Counted from the first letter of the stretch, positions 37,037-49,529 are shown. The stretch is DNA of 64,000 nt from Antedon mediterranea (GCF_964355755.1 NC_092671.1:6273001-6337000); one strand, 5' to 3'. Numbers and translations: made by a program. The notes: generated from the letters alone by a model not told the origin.

Positions 37037-37437
37037 TTAAAAATAAATACATGTACAATCATGTACAAATAACAATGTTTGTAAACATGTGTTTGTCTTC
37101 TCCTTTCCAAAGAATGTATCCCATTTGAGATGCAATGCAACTACTGCTGCCTCACAGAAAAAAGATTCTTCTGTCTGTTTTTCACTGGAATCAAAATCAG
37201 CAAGGTTTATTCCAATTTTTACATCCTTCTTTTTAGAGCGCATATTCTTCTTCCATGTGTCAAGTTTTACTCTACAGTTGTTACAACTGTATGGTGGGAG
37301 AATATCCGTGTTCACATCTACTTAAGTTGTAGTGCACGCTGGATTAAATCTGAATAATCAGATTTCAAAATTAGACGTCTTGAGTCAGATGCAGCAGTCT
37401 CTCGCCCACATAAACGACAAATAGCCTGTATTTCCAT
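37037..37437 (-). pseudogene. Transposon-borne paired-CxxC zinc-binding protein, frameshifted
   Basis: Starts at MEIQAICRLCGRE (37437) and runs to RALQLK. After a frame break near 37322 it continues VDVNTDILPPYSCNNCRVKL and a Lys-rich segment. The two CxxC pairs with an intervening helix resemble the ZAD-like or 'CRLC' domains found in transposon-linked genes of marine invertebrates. The upstream hydrophobic ORF extension is probably not coding. Head-to-head with the PHD gene's 3' end; both belong to the same element. Confidence 0.5.
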
Positions 37438-37662
37438 TATTACAGTACAAATTCCTATAATGAATAAAAGGAAGACAACAAAACAAATTACAGTCAGTAC
37501 ATTCATACATAGTCATAGAATTGTATTAATATTAATTATTATTTATAGTGGACATCCTATAATTATATAGGCCTATTCTATAGGCTATGCTTAGTTATAT
37601 AGGTAATTCCCCGCCTAGCATACGTGCAGGGGCCTAGGCCTATTTATGGGAGAGGGCTAGGC

Positions 37663-37691
37663 CAGGGATTTGTTATTAGACCATCTCCCTG
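37663..37691. mobile_element. 29-bp CAGGG...CCCTG micro-element nested in the large transposon
   Basis: Left end CAGGGATTTGTTATTAGA matches the large element's terminal repeat at 17 of 18 bases; the right end is CCATCTCCCTG. The 7-mer gctaggc flanks it exactly (37656-37662 and 37692-37698). It looks like two element tips joined with nothing between. Confidence 0.7.
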
Positions 37692-38416
37692 GCTAGGCCT
37701 AGGCCCTGGTGGTGTACCTAGTGCATCACCAGAATCGGCGATTCCAGCCGCCAACAAACATACGATCGGAGGGTGTTAATTACCCAGATTACACGCTGGC
37801 GTTTATCACTACTGACAACATGCCCACACCTATAAAAACATGTTGTATTTTAACCAAAATTACGATTATGTAAGAAACTGTAAGAAAATAAGATATCAAG
37901 AGAATGATAGAAGACATACTCTTTTAAATATTAGCGCTGGTGTTAAAATGGAGAAACGTGCGGAAAATATCAAATATTAACTTTAAAACTTACCAAAAGT
38001 CTCTGAAAATCACGAAAGAAGGTCTACAAACAAACAGATGAACGTACACTTTGAATTATCGTAACTTTTTAACGAAAGGTCGGAATTTAAAGCGGTTTTT
38101 TGTAAAATATATATTGCAGAATTCTCTAATGACGTAAACAAATTGTAAAGCTATAGACGAAGAAGGAATCATCTGCGCATGCCTACAATGTTTGTTTGTC
38201 AGGAATGCATCGAAAGTCTTTACTCAAAATGGACGAATCCCGGCGATAGAGGGCCTGGCATCGTCGGCAAAGTAGACTCCAAACAAAAGGCAGGAAATTA
38301 GTGCCAGTTGACTGCATAATCCTTTGAGGTTCCTGTATACCGCTCGTCGCTTATTGGCTGTAGATCAGTTGATAAATTTGTTGTTACTCCATCTAATAAC
38401 AACTCCCTGAGCTAAG

Positions 38417-39406
38417 GAAACTACATTTGATGACGTTAATAATAATAGGCTTAAATATTTGACCAATCAGAAACATCCGGAAGCTCTATCTTCTTGTATA
38501 CATCGTGACGGGCTAAGTGCGTTATAATCTGAAATCATTATATGAATCAAATGTTATATATATATATATATATATATATTCAATAAAATGAATACGTATA
38601 AATAAAAAAAAAACCATATATAAATACTATAATTGTAGTGATTAAGGCTTATCAGTGTAGTTAAACACTTTATTGAAATATCCACTATGATGTATACTGT
38701 TGCTTCCTTTTCATGTTGGCCGCTGGCGTTCCATGGACCATGAAAACAAGAACAAGAACCAAACTCAAAAACTGGGGGAAGCAAAGTTTCTGATTAAGAA
38801 TAGGCCTAACTGTGACTTTTTATCGTAAGTTTAAATAAAAAGGTACAGTGACGAACCCAGACAGTGTAGCTTATTCAATTCCAATTTTTGCTAGGCCTAA
38901 CTAGGCCTAGGGCCTAGGCCTAGGCAAACGGCCCATATGCCCTAGTCTAGAGACTAGGGCTAGGCAATATAGGCTTAACTTAGAGAGGATTCGAGTAGTA
39001 GGTGGCCTAGCCTAGCTAGCTAGGCCTAGCAAGAGCAGTAGTATCAGACAGACCTGAGCTTGAGTTAGTACAGGCCCCAGCTAGTCTACTACTGCTTAGC
39101 AGCCTAAAACTATAATAGATAGGCAGTACGGTAATGGGAATGGCTAGAATAAAATATTCATACTGGCTGCATCTACACCTCCCTAGTCGTACTCGTAGAT
39201 ACAATCTCCAGACTAGTATAAAAGTATATCTACCCCTATAAAACTTATATATATATATTTTTATTTCCAAATTATATTTAGTTAATTTTTTTAAATAAAA
39301 AATATCACATCACAGAGGGCGGTCTTTAGTTTTGGAATAAACCTAATCAGTATTTTTACTTACATTAACTAATTTTAATTTAAAAATGTATAACATATAC
39401 AACTAA
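38417..39406. other. Intergenic spacer between two transposons
   Basis: Holds a (TA)n microsatellite at about 38556-38579 and a dense cluster of AGGCCTAGGCCTA palindromic words (38890-39030). No exon supported. Confidence 0.6.
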
Positions 39407-40235
39407 GGGCCTGTTTCTGCTGCAACTGCTCAAAATACGGTATAAAAATACGGTATAAAATACAGTATTTTTTATACCGTATTTTTTAGTACCCCGTTTC
39501 TGCTAACAATACTTCTTGGGTGGTCGTGTTAAATTTCATCTTTTTTACCCAAATTGCCATTCATTTATTTGATCGATAATTAAAAGTCGCAATAAAGGAA
39601 GTTTTACGTCTCACTTTCAACAGCCTAGCCCTAGTGATAGAGATGTTGTGAGAGCACAGAAAACATCGTAATGGGGACAATTAATTCGTTCCCTCCCCGA
39701 GTTATTGTATTTTGCAATGTTGTACTGCTTTCGCAGGCTCTTCAGCTTTGAGTTTACTTGCTTTGGAGACAAGTCTATTCCATACTCCTGCTTTATTTTT
39801 TTAGAAATGTCTTTATAAATGTGGTTGTCCCTTTTATTACCTTTTAGTTGGCCAGACATTTTAGCTTCCCCACACACATTTATTTAGTAAAACTGTGACG
39901 TCTTCGCTCCACATTTTCGCCGAATATATCTATACATGTGTGTAAAGCAGCTGACAGCGACAGAAAATAAAAACACGAATGGTGACCTTTTGTCATGTAA
40001 AAAAAAAATACGGTATTTTTTATTGGCAGCAGAAACGGGTACAAAAAATACGGTATAAATTTGTAAATACCGTATTTTATCCACAAATTTTGTAATTATC
40101 CACAAAATACGGTATACAAAATACGGTATATTTTTTATGAGCGCAGTTTCTGCTGCCAAAAATATACCGTATATATACGGTATTAAAAAAATACTGTATA
40201 ATATACGGTATTTAGTTGGCAGCAGAAACAGGGCC
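39407..40235. mobile_element. PIF/Harbinger-like non-autonomous element
   Basis: Left end GGGCCTGTTTCTGCTGC and right end GCAGCAGAAACAGGGCC are inverse with a one-base offset, flanked by TAA on both sides (39404-39406 and 40236-40238). TWA target duplications and GG-starting termini are typical of PIF/Harbinger. Both subterminal zones are packed with ATACGGTAT/ATACCGTAT words, likely binding sites for the element's own protein. The interior keeps a Myb/SANT-like remnant on the minus strand. Confidence 0.75.
39617..39877 (-). pseudogene. Harbinger Myb/SANT-like DNA-binding protein, truncated
   Basis: The frame reads KRDNHIYKDISKKIKQEY, then LSPKQVNSKLKSLRKQYNIA and SGRERINCPHYDVF. This is the second half of a Myb/SANT-like (MADF-type) trihelix. 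The first helix with the usual Trp is missing, so it is a fragment. Harbinger elements encode a nuclease plus a Myb-like helper; only the latter survives here. Confidence 0.6.
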
Positions 40236-40352
40236 TAAATATTAAGAATAATTGACCATTAAATATAATGTTAGGATGTACTAACATTGTATAATCATAA
40301 AACCCTACCATAAGTATTTATTTACTGGCCTTATTTTTTAGGTTCTCAAAAA

Positions 40353-43300
40353 ATGGCATACATGCTTTTGCTGTTATCAATTATATTTTGTGTGAACGGT
40401 GAGGAGGACTATCCGTTCCGCAACACATCTCTTCCATGGAAGGACCGAGTTGATGATCTTGTAAGCCGATTGACATTAAACGAGATAATACTGCAGATGA
40501 CAAAAGGGGGCGCTTATAACAATGGTCCTGCACCAGCAATTGGTCGTTTAAATATAGATCCCTACAGTTGGAATACAGAGTGCTTACGTGGAGATGCTCA
40601 AGCTGGTGAAGCCACAGCATTTCCAGAAGCTATAGGCTTAGCAGCTACCTTCAGGTAAATTGTTTTTCCATTAGTCAACTTTGTGTTTATTGCAGTAGAC
40701 AAAAATATAAATAGAATAGATAGAATATAATTAATAAATATGAATAGATAAATGTTGACACAGATAAGCCCAATCCAAACTTGTTTTTACTTGATTAAAA
40801 AGTTTGTATTGTATAATTAAACTTTTCTGTTTAGCACTGATATTGTGTTTGACGTAGCGAGAGCAACAGGAATTGAGGTACATGCAAAGTATAATAACTA
40901 TACCCAGCACAAGATCTATGGAGACCACAAGGGGCTAAGCTGTTTCAGCCCAGTCATCAATATAATGAGACATCCACTATGGGGGAGGAATCAGGTAAAA
41001 GGCCCAAGGCTAACCATCAATTGTCATTTAACAATTCATAACACAGTCGTTGATTACAGTTCTGATGATGAGAATAAATTTCTCTAAACATGTCACATAA
41101 TTTTAAGTCTGCATTTTCATTAAATGCCTTACGATTTTGATTCTCACTTTGGTGGTATTATACATGATTAATTATAAATATACTTAAAGAAAATATGTAG
41201 AGGAAGAAGATACTGTATGATTAAAACAAAATATTCTGTCCTCTTCTTTTTCAGGAAACGTATGGAGAAGACCCATACTTGACCGGTGAACTTGTGAAGG
41301 TGTTTGTAAAGGGACTTCAAGGTGATGACCCTCGCTATGTGTTAGCAAACGCAGGCTGTAAACATTTCGCTGCTTATGATGGACCAGAGAATGTACCTAC
41401 TTCAAGGTTCTCTTTTGATGCAAAGGTACTTTCTTTTTTTATTTGCCATAAAACGAGAATCAATTTTTAAACAGCAAGACATGAGCAAAAATAAAACCCA
41501 GATATCTTTGCCAGGATAACCCATAAAAGTTTCCAATGAGGTCCAAAAGATTATCAAATTATAAGTATCAAAGTTAAAACCATCTGGTGGTTAACATGCT
41601 TACCTTACCTAGTGGCAGGGTTGTAACTCACCACTCTTTCAACCCTACTCCCTAAGCCTCAAATGCGACTTAGTTCATAAGCACCATAAATTATCAAATA
41701 GTTTATCCATCCTGTATTCGGCGAGTTGCTGCCTGTTGGAGGAAGTTAAAAAAGAAAACAATTTAGTGGATTATATATACAGTATAAATAGATGATTCAG
41801 GTTTACTTCATTTGTATAATAATTTTTCCTCTTCTCCTTTTGAACATTTCAAAAATGTAAACATTGAGGCTGATGTAAATTTGATTAAATTTGTATTTTT
41901 TACAGGTGTCTGATCGTGACCTCTATATGACCTTTTTACCCGCTTTTCATGAATGTATAAAAGCAGGAACGTATAGTGTAATGTGCAGTTACAATAGGTA
42001 TGTAAAAAATGTCATTAGTAGAGCTGAAAGAGCTAAATCAAACATTAATTTTTGCCTGTGTAAGATCAAATAATGTATTTATAACATCTGCTGAAACAGT
42101 TATTACCTTAAATTAGGAGAGAAAATAGGAAATGACAAACATAATAATTATTTGCTGAAAACAAATTGTAAATTCAATTTCCAAATTTCATCTATTGATG
42201 TTTTAAATATTTTTTGTTCTCAGTGTGAATGGAATCCCAGCATGTAGCAACAAACACCTTTTGACGACTATCCTACGAGATACATGGGGTTTCAATGGAT
42301 ACGTCGTAAGCGATCAAAACGCATTAGAGGACATATCATTAGCTCACAAATACACTAGCAACTACCTTGAAACTTCTATTCTAGCTGTGAAGGCTGGCTG
42401 CAACCTCGAACTCAGCAACTTCGTAGACAATGTCTTCACGCAACTTAATAAGGCCGTCGAGAACAAGAATATAACGCAGTCTGAGCTGATAGACAGAATC
42501 AAACCCTTGTTTTACACTCGTTTTAGACTAGGTGAATTCGATCCAGTTTCTATGAATCCATACACTAAACTTGATCTCACAAATGTTCAGAGTAGCGAAC
42601 ATCAAGAACTGGCCGTTGTAGCTGCGGGAAAAAGTTTTGTTTTGCTAAAAAATGACCAGGCTGTACTACCTGTGAAAAAGCTAGGTAACCTCGCTGTAAG
42701 TTGGTGAAGCATCTAAATACAGTGTATAAAGCTCTGTCTACACTATCAAATTAGTTTGACAAAAAATTGTGATGTGCCCAAATATGGTAGTGATATGCCC
42801 AAATACGTAATAATATAATAATCATCATATCCATATATGAGCACATTACATTTTTTAGTCACATAAAGTTTGATAGAGTAGACAGAGCTTTAGCATAGAG
42901 GTTAATAATAATATTATTTATTTGGCAAGTTTAAAAAGTATATGATTTGCCAAGTATGAGCCCAAATAGAATAACTTATCAATCATTAACACCAAAAAAA
43001 ATACATACAAAATTATTACACATAATATTTTTATTAACAGTTACGTTATTAAATAATAATAATTCTGAGTTTTAGAGCTCTTATAGTTAAAAAAACATCT
43101 AAGCGCTGAACATACAAAAATAAGATTAGGGTTAAACTTCAATAACGTAAGCAAAATCTTCATCGTCCATCTCCATTCTTATCTAAAGTTTATAAATTCA
43201 ACATTGTTTTTTGTTTTATTTCCCAGATTGTTGGACCATTTGCAGACACTGAAAGTATTTTATTTGGTGACTATACCCCAACGATTGACCCTAAGTACAC

Positions 43301-46077
43301 CACTACTCCAAGAGGTGGCCTCAGTCACATTGCTGTGTCAACTAAATATGCAGCAGGCTGTAACAATGCCAAGTGCAGCAAGTATGATGCAAATGCAATT
43401 AAATCAGCCATTGAGGGTGCTGATGTCATTGTGGTGTGTCTTGGAACAAGTGAGTATCTCAGTTGTCTTTCATTTAAAGACAATCTTTTTTTATTGTTTA
43501 GTAGTAAACATATCTTAATTTAAGTCTTCTCGAATAATTACTATAAACCAGTGGTCCAGTGTACACAGCTTGTCCGTGTGCACTTTAAAGAACCCAGTTC
43601 GTCATTAAAGACCTCGGCGAACTGGTTCACAAAATAGCCCCTGTGTCTGGGGTATTACCACCTATCTGATATGACAGTGATTAATTAACTATTGGTAATC
43701 CTTGGTCACATGTGCCTAAATACATAATACATAAAATAAAATTGAGAATGTGATGTGACTTTCCTAAACTTAATGTATAATTGTTTTCTTAATATCAGTG
43801 TTATTGAAGTTCTGTGAGTAAATGTGATTTAAAAAAGGGCTGTAACTAAAATATTGTGAGGTAAATGATATTTTGGTGGTTACTTGTTTTTTAGGTACAT
43901 CTGTAGAGAAAGAGAGTAATGATCGATACGATCTGCAACTTCCAGGCCATCAATTAAATCTTCTTCAAGATGCTGTAGCTGCTGGTAAGTCTGTTGCCCT
44001 GAAACTAAGCTAAGAGCTGAAGAAGCCCATCTTCAAAAACGTGTTCAGACCTAGTTATTTACCAGGGTAAGTTAGCGTCATTGGCCAATTAAATCAACAA
44101 CTTACCTAGGTAAACAACTGAGCCTGAATACGCCCGAAGGGTAAATATGTAAAGATGAAAAGTTATTCAAAAAGTCTGTGACATTAATCGTACTATACAC
44201 TAGCAATTTTCAATGTGATCTACTTGATTGCCTTTTCTTAGCATTGCAGATGGTTGCTATGCTATACAATCTATATTTTTTATTTATTGATAATATATAA
44301 TTAGCTTATTACTTTTATGTTATGAAATGATGCATATAATGGAATATATGATTACTACTACTTAAAATTAGTATGCAGTATAATTGCTTTAATGAGTTTT
44401 TGTAAGATTTTGGATATTTCGCAATGCCATACATTTCACTACTAAAAAAAATGTACTTTAGTTTCACGAGTATACTCTCATGCTCTTGGTATATCTAATT
44501 CATGATGAATTCAGGCTTCCATTTTTTAATGTTGTATGAGTATAATCTTATTCACACAATTTTTGCCAAAGTTCACACTTAGTCCCATGGGATTATACTG
44601 AAATATGATACTATTTTAAACAAAAATTTAATGATTTTTTCTTGGTTTTATCAGCTAATGGAAAACCAGTTATTCTTTTGCTGTTTAATGCTGGACCATT
44701 AGATGTCAGCTGGGCTGTGTCAAGCCCTAGTGTGCGTGTGATTGTTGAGTGCTTCTTCCCAGCACAGGCCACTGGTGAAGCGTTGAGGAGGTTGTTTGTC
44801 AACTATCCACACTCGAATCCTGCCGGAAGACTGCCCTCAACGTGGCCAGCTTCTATGGAACAGGTTTAATACTTTTATTCTTTTTAAAGTAATATTTGAG
44901 GTGATCTCTTTATTCCAGCCCAGGCTGTCCAATACACATCACTGTTTTTCAACCATCCACACTCAATCCTAACTCGAAATATTTCCGCCAACTGACAAAC
45001 AGGGACTGTCTCCCTAAACCCATTGCACACAACACAATCAAGATTCAAGACATTTTATTGATCCACTTTAAAATGGTAATTCATTTTGCTTGGCATAATT
45101 AAGACATTAAAACACAAAGACAAAATACATCAAATTGCAAAAGGCAATGTTAAAATACTATTTATATGTTAAAATACTGTTAAAAATATTGTAAAAAAAA
45201 ATATTAAAAATGCAGATTGCAAAAACGCCAGTAAAATGTAAGCATAAAACCAGCCTTCCAATATATTCCAACTTCCAACAACTTTAAAACAAATTTCCTT
45301 CATCATGACCTTGTACAGGTGTACCATAAATGCAGAACTTGTTAGAAAATATTTTTTAATTTCTCCAAAATCTATATACTAGGTGCCACCAATGACAAAC
45401 TATAGTATGAAAGGCAGAACCTATCGATACTTTAATGGAAAGCCACTATTTGAATTTGGTTATGGACTCTCCTATACAACTTTCCAATACACATCACTGA
45501 CTATCTTATCGAGCAAGGGTAAACCATGTGACAATGCCACTGTCATGGTAACGGTTGCTAACATCGGTAACTATTCTGGTGATGAGGTTAGTATTATTTG
45601 TGTCTTTTATTTTGAGAATATTGATACAGTCAATGGGGTGTATCCAAAGGCAGATCTAAGATATTGGGAATGTAGGGGCAAACAAGGTATTGTCCTCCAT
45701 TATAGTGGAAATTGGAGTGGTGTAAGAATAATTGTTGATTAAAATGTTTAATTTTTTATTTTTAACACAGTTTTCTTGTTTTTTTTCATTTTAAGGTGAT
45801 ACAGTTATACATGCGTTGGAAGAATGCCACTGTACCTGTACCAAGACACCAACTGGTTGGTTTCAATCGTACTGAAATCCAAATAAACCGCTCTGTGAAA
45901 GTGATGTTTACGGTTCCTCCACGTGTCATGGCTGTCTACACGGACAGTCTCGTTATCGAACCAGGTGTTTTTTTATTTCAAGCGGGTGGCCAACAGCCAC
46001 AGTCGTGGACAAATTCTGTAAGCTTTGAAATTGTTGGTACAGTAACAAAACTTTCTGATTGTGCTTTTCAAGGTTGA
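40353..46077 (+). CDS. Glycoside hydrolase family 3, beta-xylosidase-like, 734 aa, ten exons
   Basis: Exons 40353-40654, 40835-40994, 41255-41425, 41906-41997, 42224-42695, 43227-43449, 43895-43984, 44655-44863, 45383-45586 and 45796-46077 join to 2,205 open nt with GT-AG junctions. A signal peptide (MAYMLLLLSIIFCVNG) predicts secretion or lysosomal routing. The N-terminal GH3 barrel shows ETYGEDPYLTG, GCKHFAAYDGPE (Lys190-His191) and the nucleophile motif GYVVSDQNALED (Asp272). The second domain contains IVGPFADTESILFGDYTP and KPVILLLFNAGPLDVSWA. The C-terminal FnIII-like domain follows the diagnostic PLFEFGYGLSYTTF (594-607). Substrate is likely beta-1,4-xylosides or related glycans; related genes are known in marine invertebrates and plants. 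An acceptor at about 40341 implies a non-coding first exon. No inactivating change was seen. Confidence 0.9.
41583..41720 (+). repeat. tRNA-like SINE remnant in GH3 intron 3
   Basis: TGGTTAACATG resembles an A box and GGTTGTAACTC, about 40 bases on, resembles a B box; the 3' body runs to TGTATTCGGCGAGTTGCTGC. Boundaries are uncertain. Confidence 0.35.
42729..42890. mobile_element. TA-type MITE (AAGCTCTGTCTACAC family), copy 3
   Basis: Perfect inverted ends AAGCTCTGTCTAC and GTAGACAGAGCTT, with TA on both flanks (42727-42728 and 42891-42892). It lies in GH3 intron 5, about 30 bases after the donor. Confidence 0.85.
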
Positions 46078-46112
46078 AATTCAGTAGAAACCCTGTTAAG
46101 TCAACACCCACA

Positions 46113-46305
46113 AAAGTGTCCTCTATAGAGGTATCCCTGAATAAAGGTTGGCTGTAGTGTTTAAACATATATTTCTCCTTATTCATTCCATGGTAAAGTG
46201 TCCTCTTAATAGAGGTATCCCTGAATAAAGGTTGGCTGTAGTGTTTAAACATATATTTCTCCTTATTCATGTCATGAGAAAGTGTCCCTTAATAGAGGTA
46301 TCCCA
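46113..46305 (+). repeat. Tandem repeat after the GH3 stop, unit about 82-84 bp
   Basis: Two full copies and one partial copy of a unit containing AAAGTGTCC, AATAGAGGTATCCC and GGTTGGCTGTAGTGTTTAAA. It starts 36 bases after the GH3 stop, so it probably lies in the 3' UTR. Confidence 0.8.
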
Positions 46306-47119
46306 AAAGGTAAGTTCAACTTATTATATACTGTACTGACAGGTGTGGTCAAATGACCATTAAGTAGTTCAGTGAAAATTCTAATACAGTATACTATGCT
46401 TTTCATTTTAATAGACATGGTTGGTTTTGAATTTCAGGACATTTTTTCTCCGTGCATTACTATTATTTAAATCTGGGAAGCATGTTCATAAAGTAATATA
46501 TTTATATAGAGCCTCTGTAAACTTAATTTAGACCGTAAATTAATAGTATGAATGGTGATGGATTATTGAAGGTTAGATTTTTATATTTTTATATGTTTAT
46601 TTTTATATGTATTTTTATACAATTTGTAGTTTTCATATCTATGTAACTATTAAATTTCAGTAAACCCCTGTCTGTAAGAATACACTTAGCCTAAATAGGC
46701 TGTTGTTTGAATGGTAGTTAATACTATTATTATTCATGACAGATATGAACGCTACAAGTTCTTTGGGTCAACCGGTGCAGCTACAGTGATTAAGTTCACT
46801 TAGGTTGACACACTGGTCTTCCTAATTTCAGTTTTTTTTTTATGTATATACTGAAATAGACCAAAAAAATAATGAAATGAAATCATGTACAGTTTTTACT
46901 ATAGCCATCCATATTATGTTAAAACATTTGATTCAAATCTATTTTTACAATATATTTTTATATTATATTAAAGTATATAGACAATTTATTTTTTATATAC
47001 TATTTACATTTTAAATGCTGCAGTATAAATAATTCAATTATTTAAATTGTTTTTTATTAAAAGAGAGTTGTGCAAAACATAATGTGTATTTTTCATTTAC
47101 TAAAATAGAGTAAGATTAA

Positions 47120-47455
47120 AGATATATTGTCTCCCTGAAAAAATATTTGTTTACATTTTGTTTAATATGCCATTTTAATGTCGCATAATAGTTATTCACT
47201 TTGACCAAAAACTGGATCCAAAAAAAATTATTTCTCTGAAAAAAAAATGTAATTTAAAGCAAGAAATACTCAAATTGTCTGTCAGACAATGATATGAGTT
47301 TTTGTTTAAAATCGACTGTTTATTTTGTCTTTATAAGTGAAATAGTTATTTTTTTTTCGTTTTTTTTCTATAGAAGTGAATAACTTTAATAAAACTGGAA
47401 AATGGCATATTAAAAGTCGGATTTTATTATTCTTCATTTTTCGTGTTTTAAAAGT
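47120..47455. mobile_element. TTAA-type MITE, copy 3, right end decayed
   Basis: TTAA at 47116-47119, then AGATATATTGTCTCCC; the interior CCATTTTAATGTCGCATAAT and TTATTCACTTTGACC match the other copies. The right terminus is not recognisable. Confidence 0.7.
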
Positions 47456-48528
47456 TTTAACATAAGAAAAGATAAGATAGATGGCGTTAACTAGAAAGAT
47501 AGTTTGAATTTTACTTTCAATGCATGTTCGACATTGGTACACAGAATTTGGAAGAAAAAGAAATTTACGATATAATATGCATGTGAACCATATTGAAAGT
47601 AATAAATGCATACTTATTATTGAAAGTGATATTAATTTATATCAGATCATATGCCTACATCTCTGTCACAGATCTGTCGGTAGATAGGCCCTATATGGTT
47701 AAACGTTTCCGATATAAGTTCCCCAAAAATAAAACCGTAGATATTACTCCACCCCAAAATTATTGAAAGATGCTATGTTGATTAGTAAGTTTGTTTACTA
47801 TAAACTGTAGACCATTATTTAACTACATGCAATGGAACTTAATCTCCCCACAAAATTGCTGCTGTAAAAATCGTTCGTAAAAGTTTCATCATTTACCCAA
47901 CTAAAGAGGGCGCCACAACGTACTGTACTTAATTTATTGCCAAGTATTTTTACCAGCCGCGTTATTTAGATTATGCAAATGAGGAACAGTAGTCCTTATT
48001 GTGCATTCTTGGACATTAAACAATTGTCAACAATAAGACTTCGCTGATTTTATATCTGTCATGGAATCATCGCTGAACACCTCGTCCGGGAATGTATACT
48101 CTTTATAATTGTCAGTGGTGATTACATAATAAATAGATAAACCGGATAGCCCTAAACTCAGGAAAATCTATGATTGCTGAAAGTAGTAGGCTATTTTGGT
48201 ATCTGTGCTTTACTGTGTACGTTTAACAACTCATACTCTGTTTTTGTTTTGTGTATTGGATTAATATGGAGCTGAGACAACTACATTGTAGTCTCAGATA
48301 TGGAATAACATGAAGTGGATGTTATCGGCGGGAATATTACTTTATAGAATGGTAAGTAACATTTTATTATTTGTCATTCAATTGCTGAGTACAAAGAATT
48401 ATTTTTGGTATTTCTACACATGTTTTCAAGTTCAATCAACACTAAATAATACAAGCGTCCAACCACCTGTCGCCACCTGTAAAGTGTCACCACGAATATT
48501 CCTTTTTCACATTTAAGCTCGAAATGCT

Positions 48529-48691
48529 CAAATAATGTATTTATAGCACCACAGCTGCTAGTTATGTTAAAATAGAACATTTTCATTAACGTTAAGAGAG
48601 AAATAGGAAATGACAAAACTAACAATTATTCGCTGGAAACAACGTTTATTATTATTAATGTTTTGAACCGTTTGTTTCCTCAGTGTGAATG
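48529..48691 (+). pseudogene. Remnant of a second GH3 copy (intron 4 to exon 5 boundary)
   Basis: About 160 bases resemble the end of intron 4 and first bases of exon 5 of the GH3 gene (42068-42233). Shared words include AAATAATGTATTTATA, ATAGGAAATGACAAA, TTATT.GCTG.AAACAA and, at the junction, TCAGTGTGAATG. Similarity stops eight bases into the exon. It indicates a lost tandem duplicate or a local copy. Confidence 0.6.
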
Positions 48692-49371
48692 CGCGCTTCA
48701 TTTTACAAAAATACATCCACATTTAGAGGGCGCTAATAAATGTCCATCTAATATCGTCACTATCTTTCAAAACCCAAATATAAAGTGAAACATAAAATAA
48801 GAATTAAAAAAAAACGACAAATATTCTCGAATCGGATCATGATAAAAACGCACATCATTCTCCTCATAACAGAGTAGAAGTGAGGGCGTCCTAATTGTTT
48901 AAAATATGGAATAAAAATAGACTATTTCAGTAGGCATAGTATATTTAATAATGCGTCAATCTTATACTTTAAGCGCTTCACATTACCCCGGTATGTTTTG
49001 GATCTGATACGTCTGGAAACGCATTCCCTAATGTTGCAGCCAGTCAGCGCACTTGTGTTTTGACCTAATACCAGGTACCCATATGTACACCTGGGTACGG
49101 TCGAGAGAACACTATTATAAGTAAAGTATCTTTCCTAAAAGATCCTGAAATTTGTCAATGAATATCATTATTATTTATTTAACTACAAAAAACAGTAGAA
49201 AAGTACGAAACCACCAAATTGCATAACATAAGACAATGGCAAATATGATAACAAATGTCAATTATTGATGGTCCTTAACTAAAAATTTTGTAAGATAAAC
49301 TTGTATTTTTATCTTTTTCGGACTCTGCTTTCGTGTATTTCCTTTTCAATGTCTTATTCTATCGATTTACT

Positions 49372-49480
49372 TTTTTTACAGCTCACTATGTCGGTCGGTT
49401 GGTCGGTAAACACTAACTCAAATATGAGCACGCGAGTGCATGCAGCCATGTATATGACCTTGTTTTACTGTGTGTTGACG
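49372..49480 (+). repeat. GGTC-containing dispersed repeat, copy 1
   Basis: GCTCACTATGTCGGTCGG, a short GGTC run, GTAAACACTAACTCAAATAT, then GCACGCGAGTGCATGCAGCC and ATGTATATG. Further copies lie at 59905-60030 (inverse) and 61219-61385. Confidence 0.8.
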
Positions 49481-49529
49481 AAAGGAACTGTTTTTTTAAT
49501 TGAACCAAATTGAACACTCTACCTCATAC

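Larger units (their letters stand above)
35856..38409. mobile_element. 2,554-bp DNA transposon with 28-bp TIRs and 7-bp target duplication
   Basis: The first 28 bases (starting CAGGGAGTTGTTATTAGATG) are repeated exactly in inverse at 38382-38409. The 7-mer agctaag flanks both ends (35849-35855 and 38410-38416). Inside are two divergent decayed genes: a PHD-finger gene on + and a Cys-pair protein on -. No transposase with a recognisable catalytic triad is visible, so the copy is probably non-autonomous. A 7-bp duplication is unusual; hAT and P elements normally make 8 bp. The superfamily is unresolved. Perfect terminal repeats and duplication argue for fairly recent insertion, yet the genes carry frameshifts. 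Confidence 0.85.

Noticed and set aside
45008-45027. CAGGGACTGTCTCCCT as another micro-element
   Set aside because: It is only partly palindromic and the flanking 7-mers do not match.
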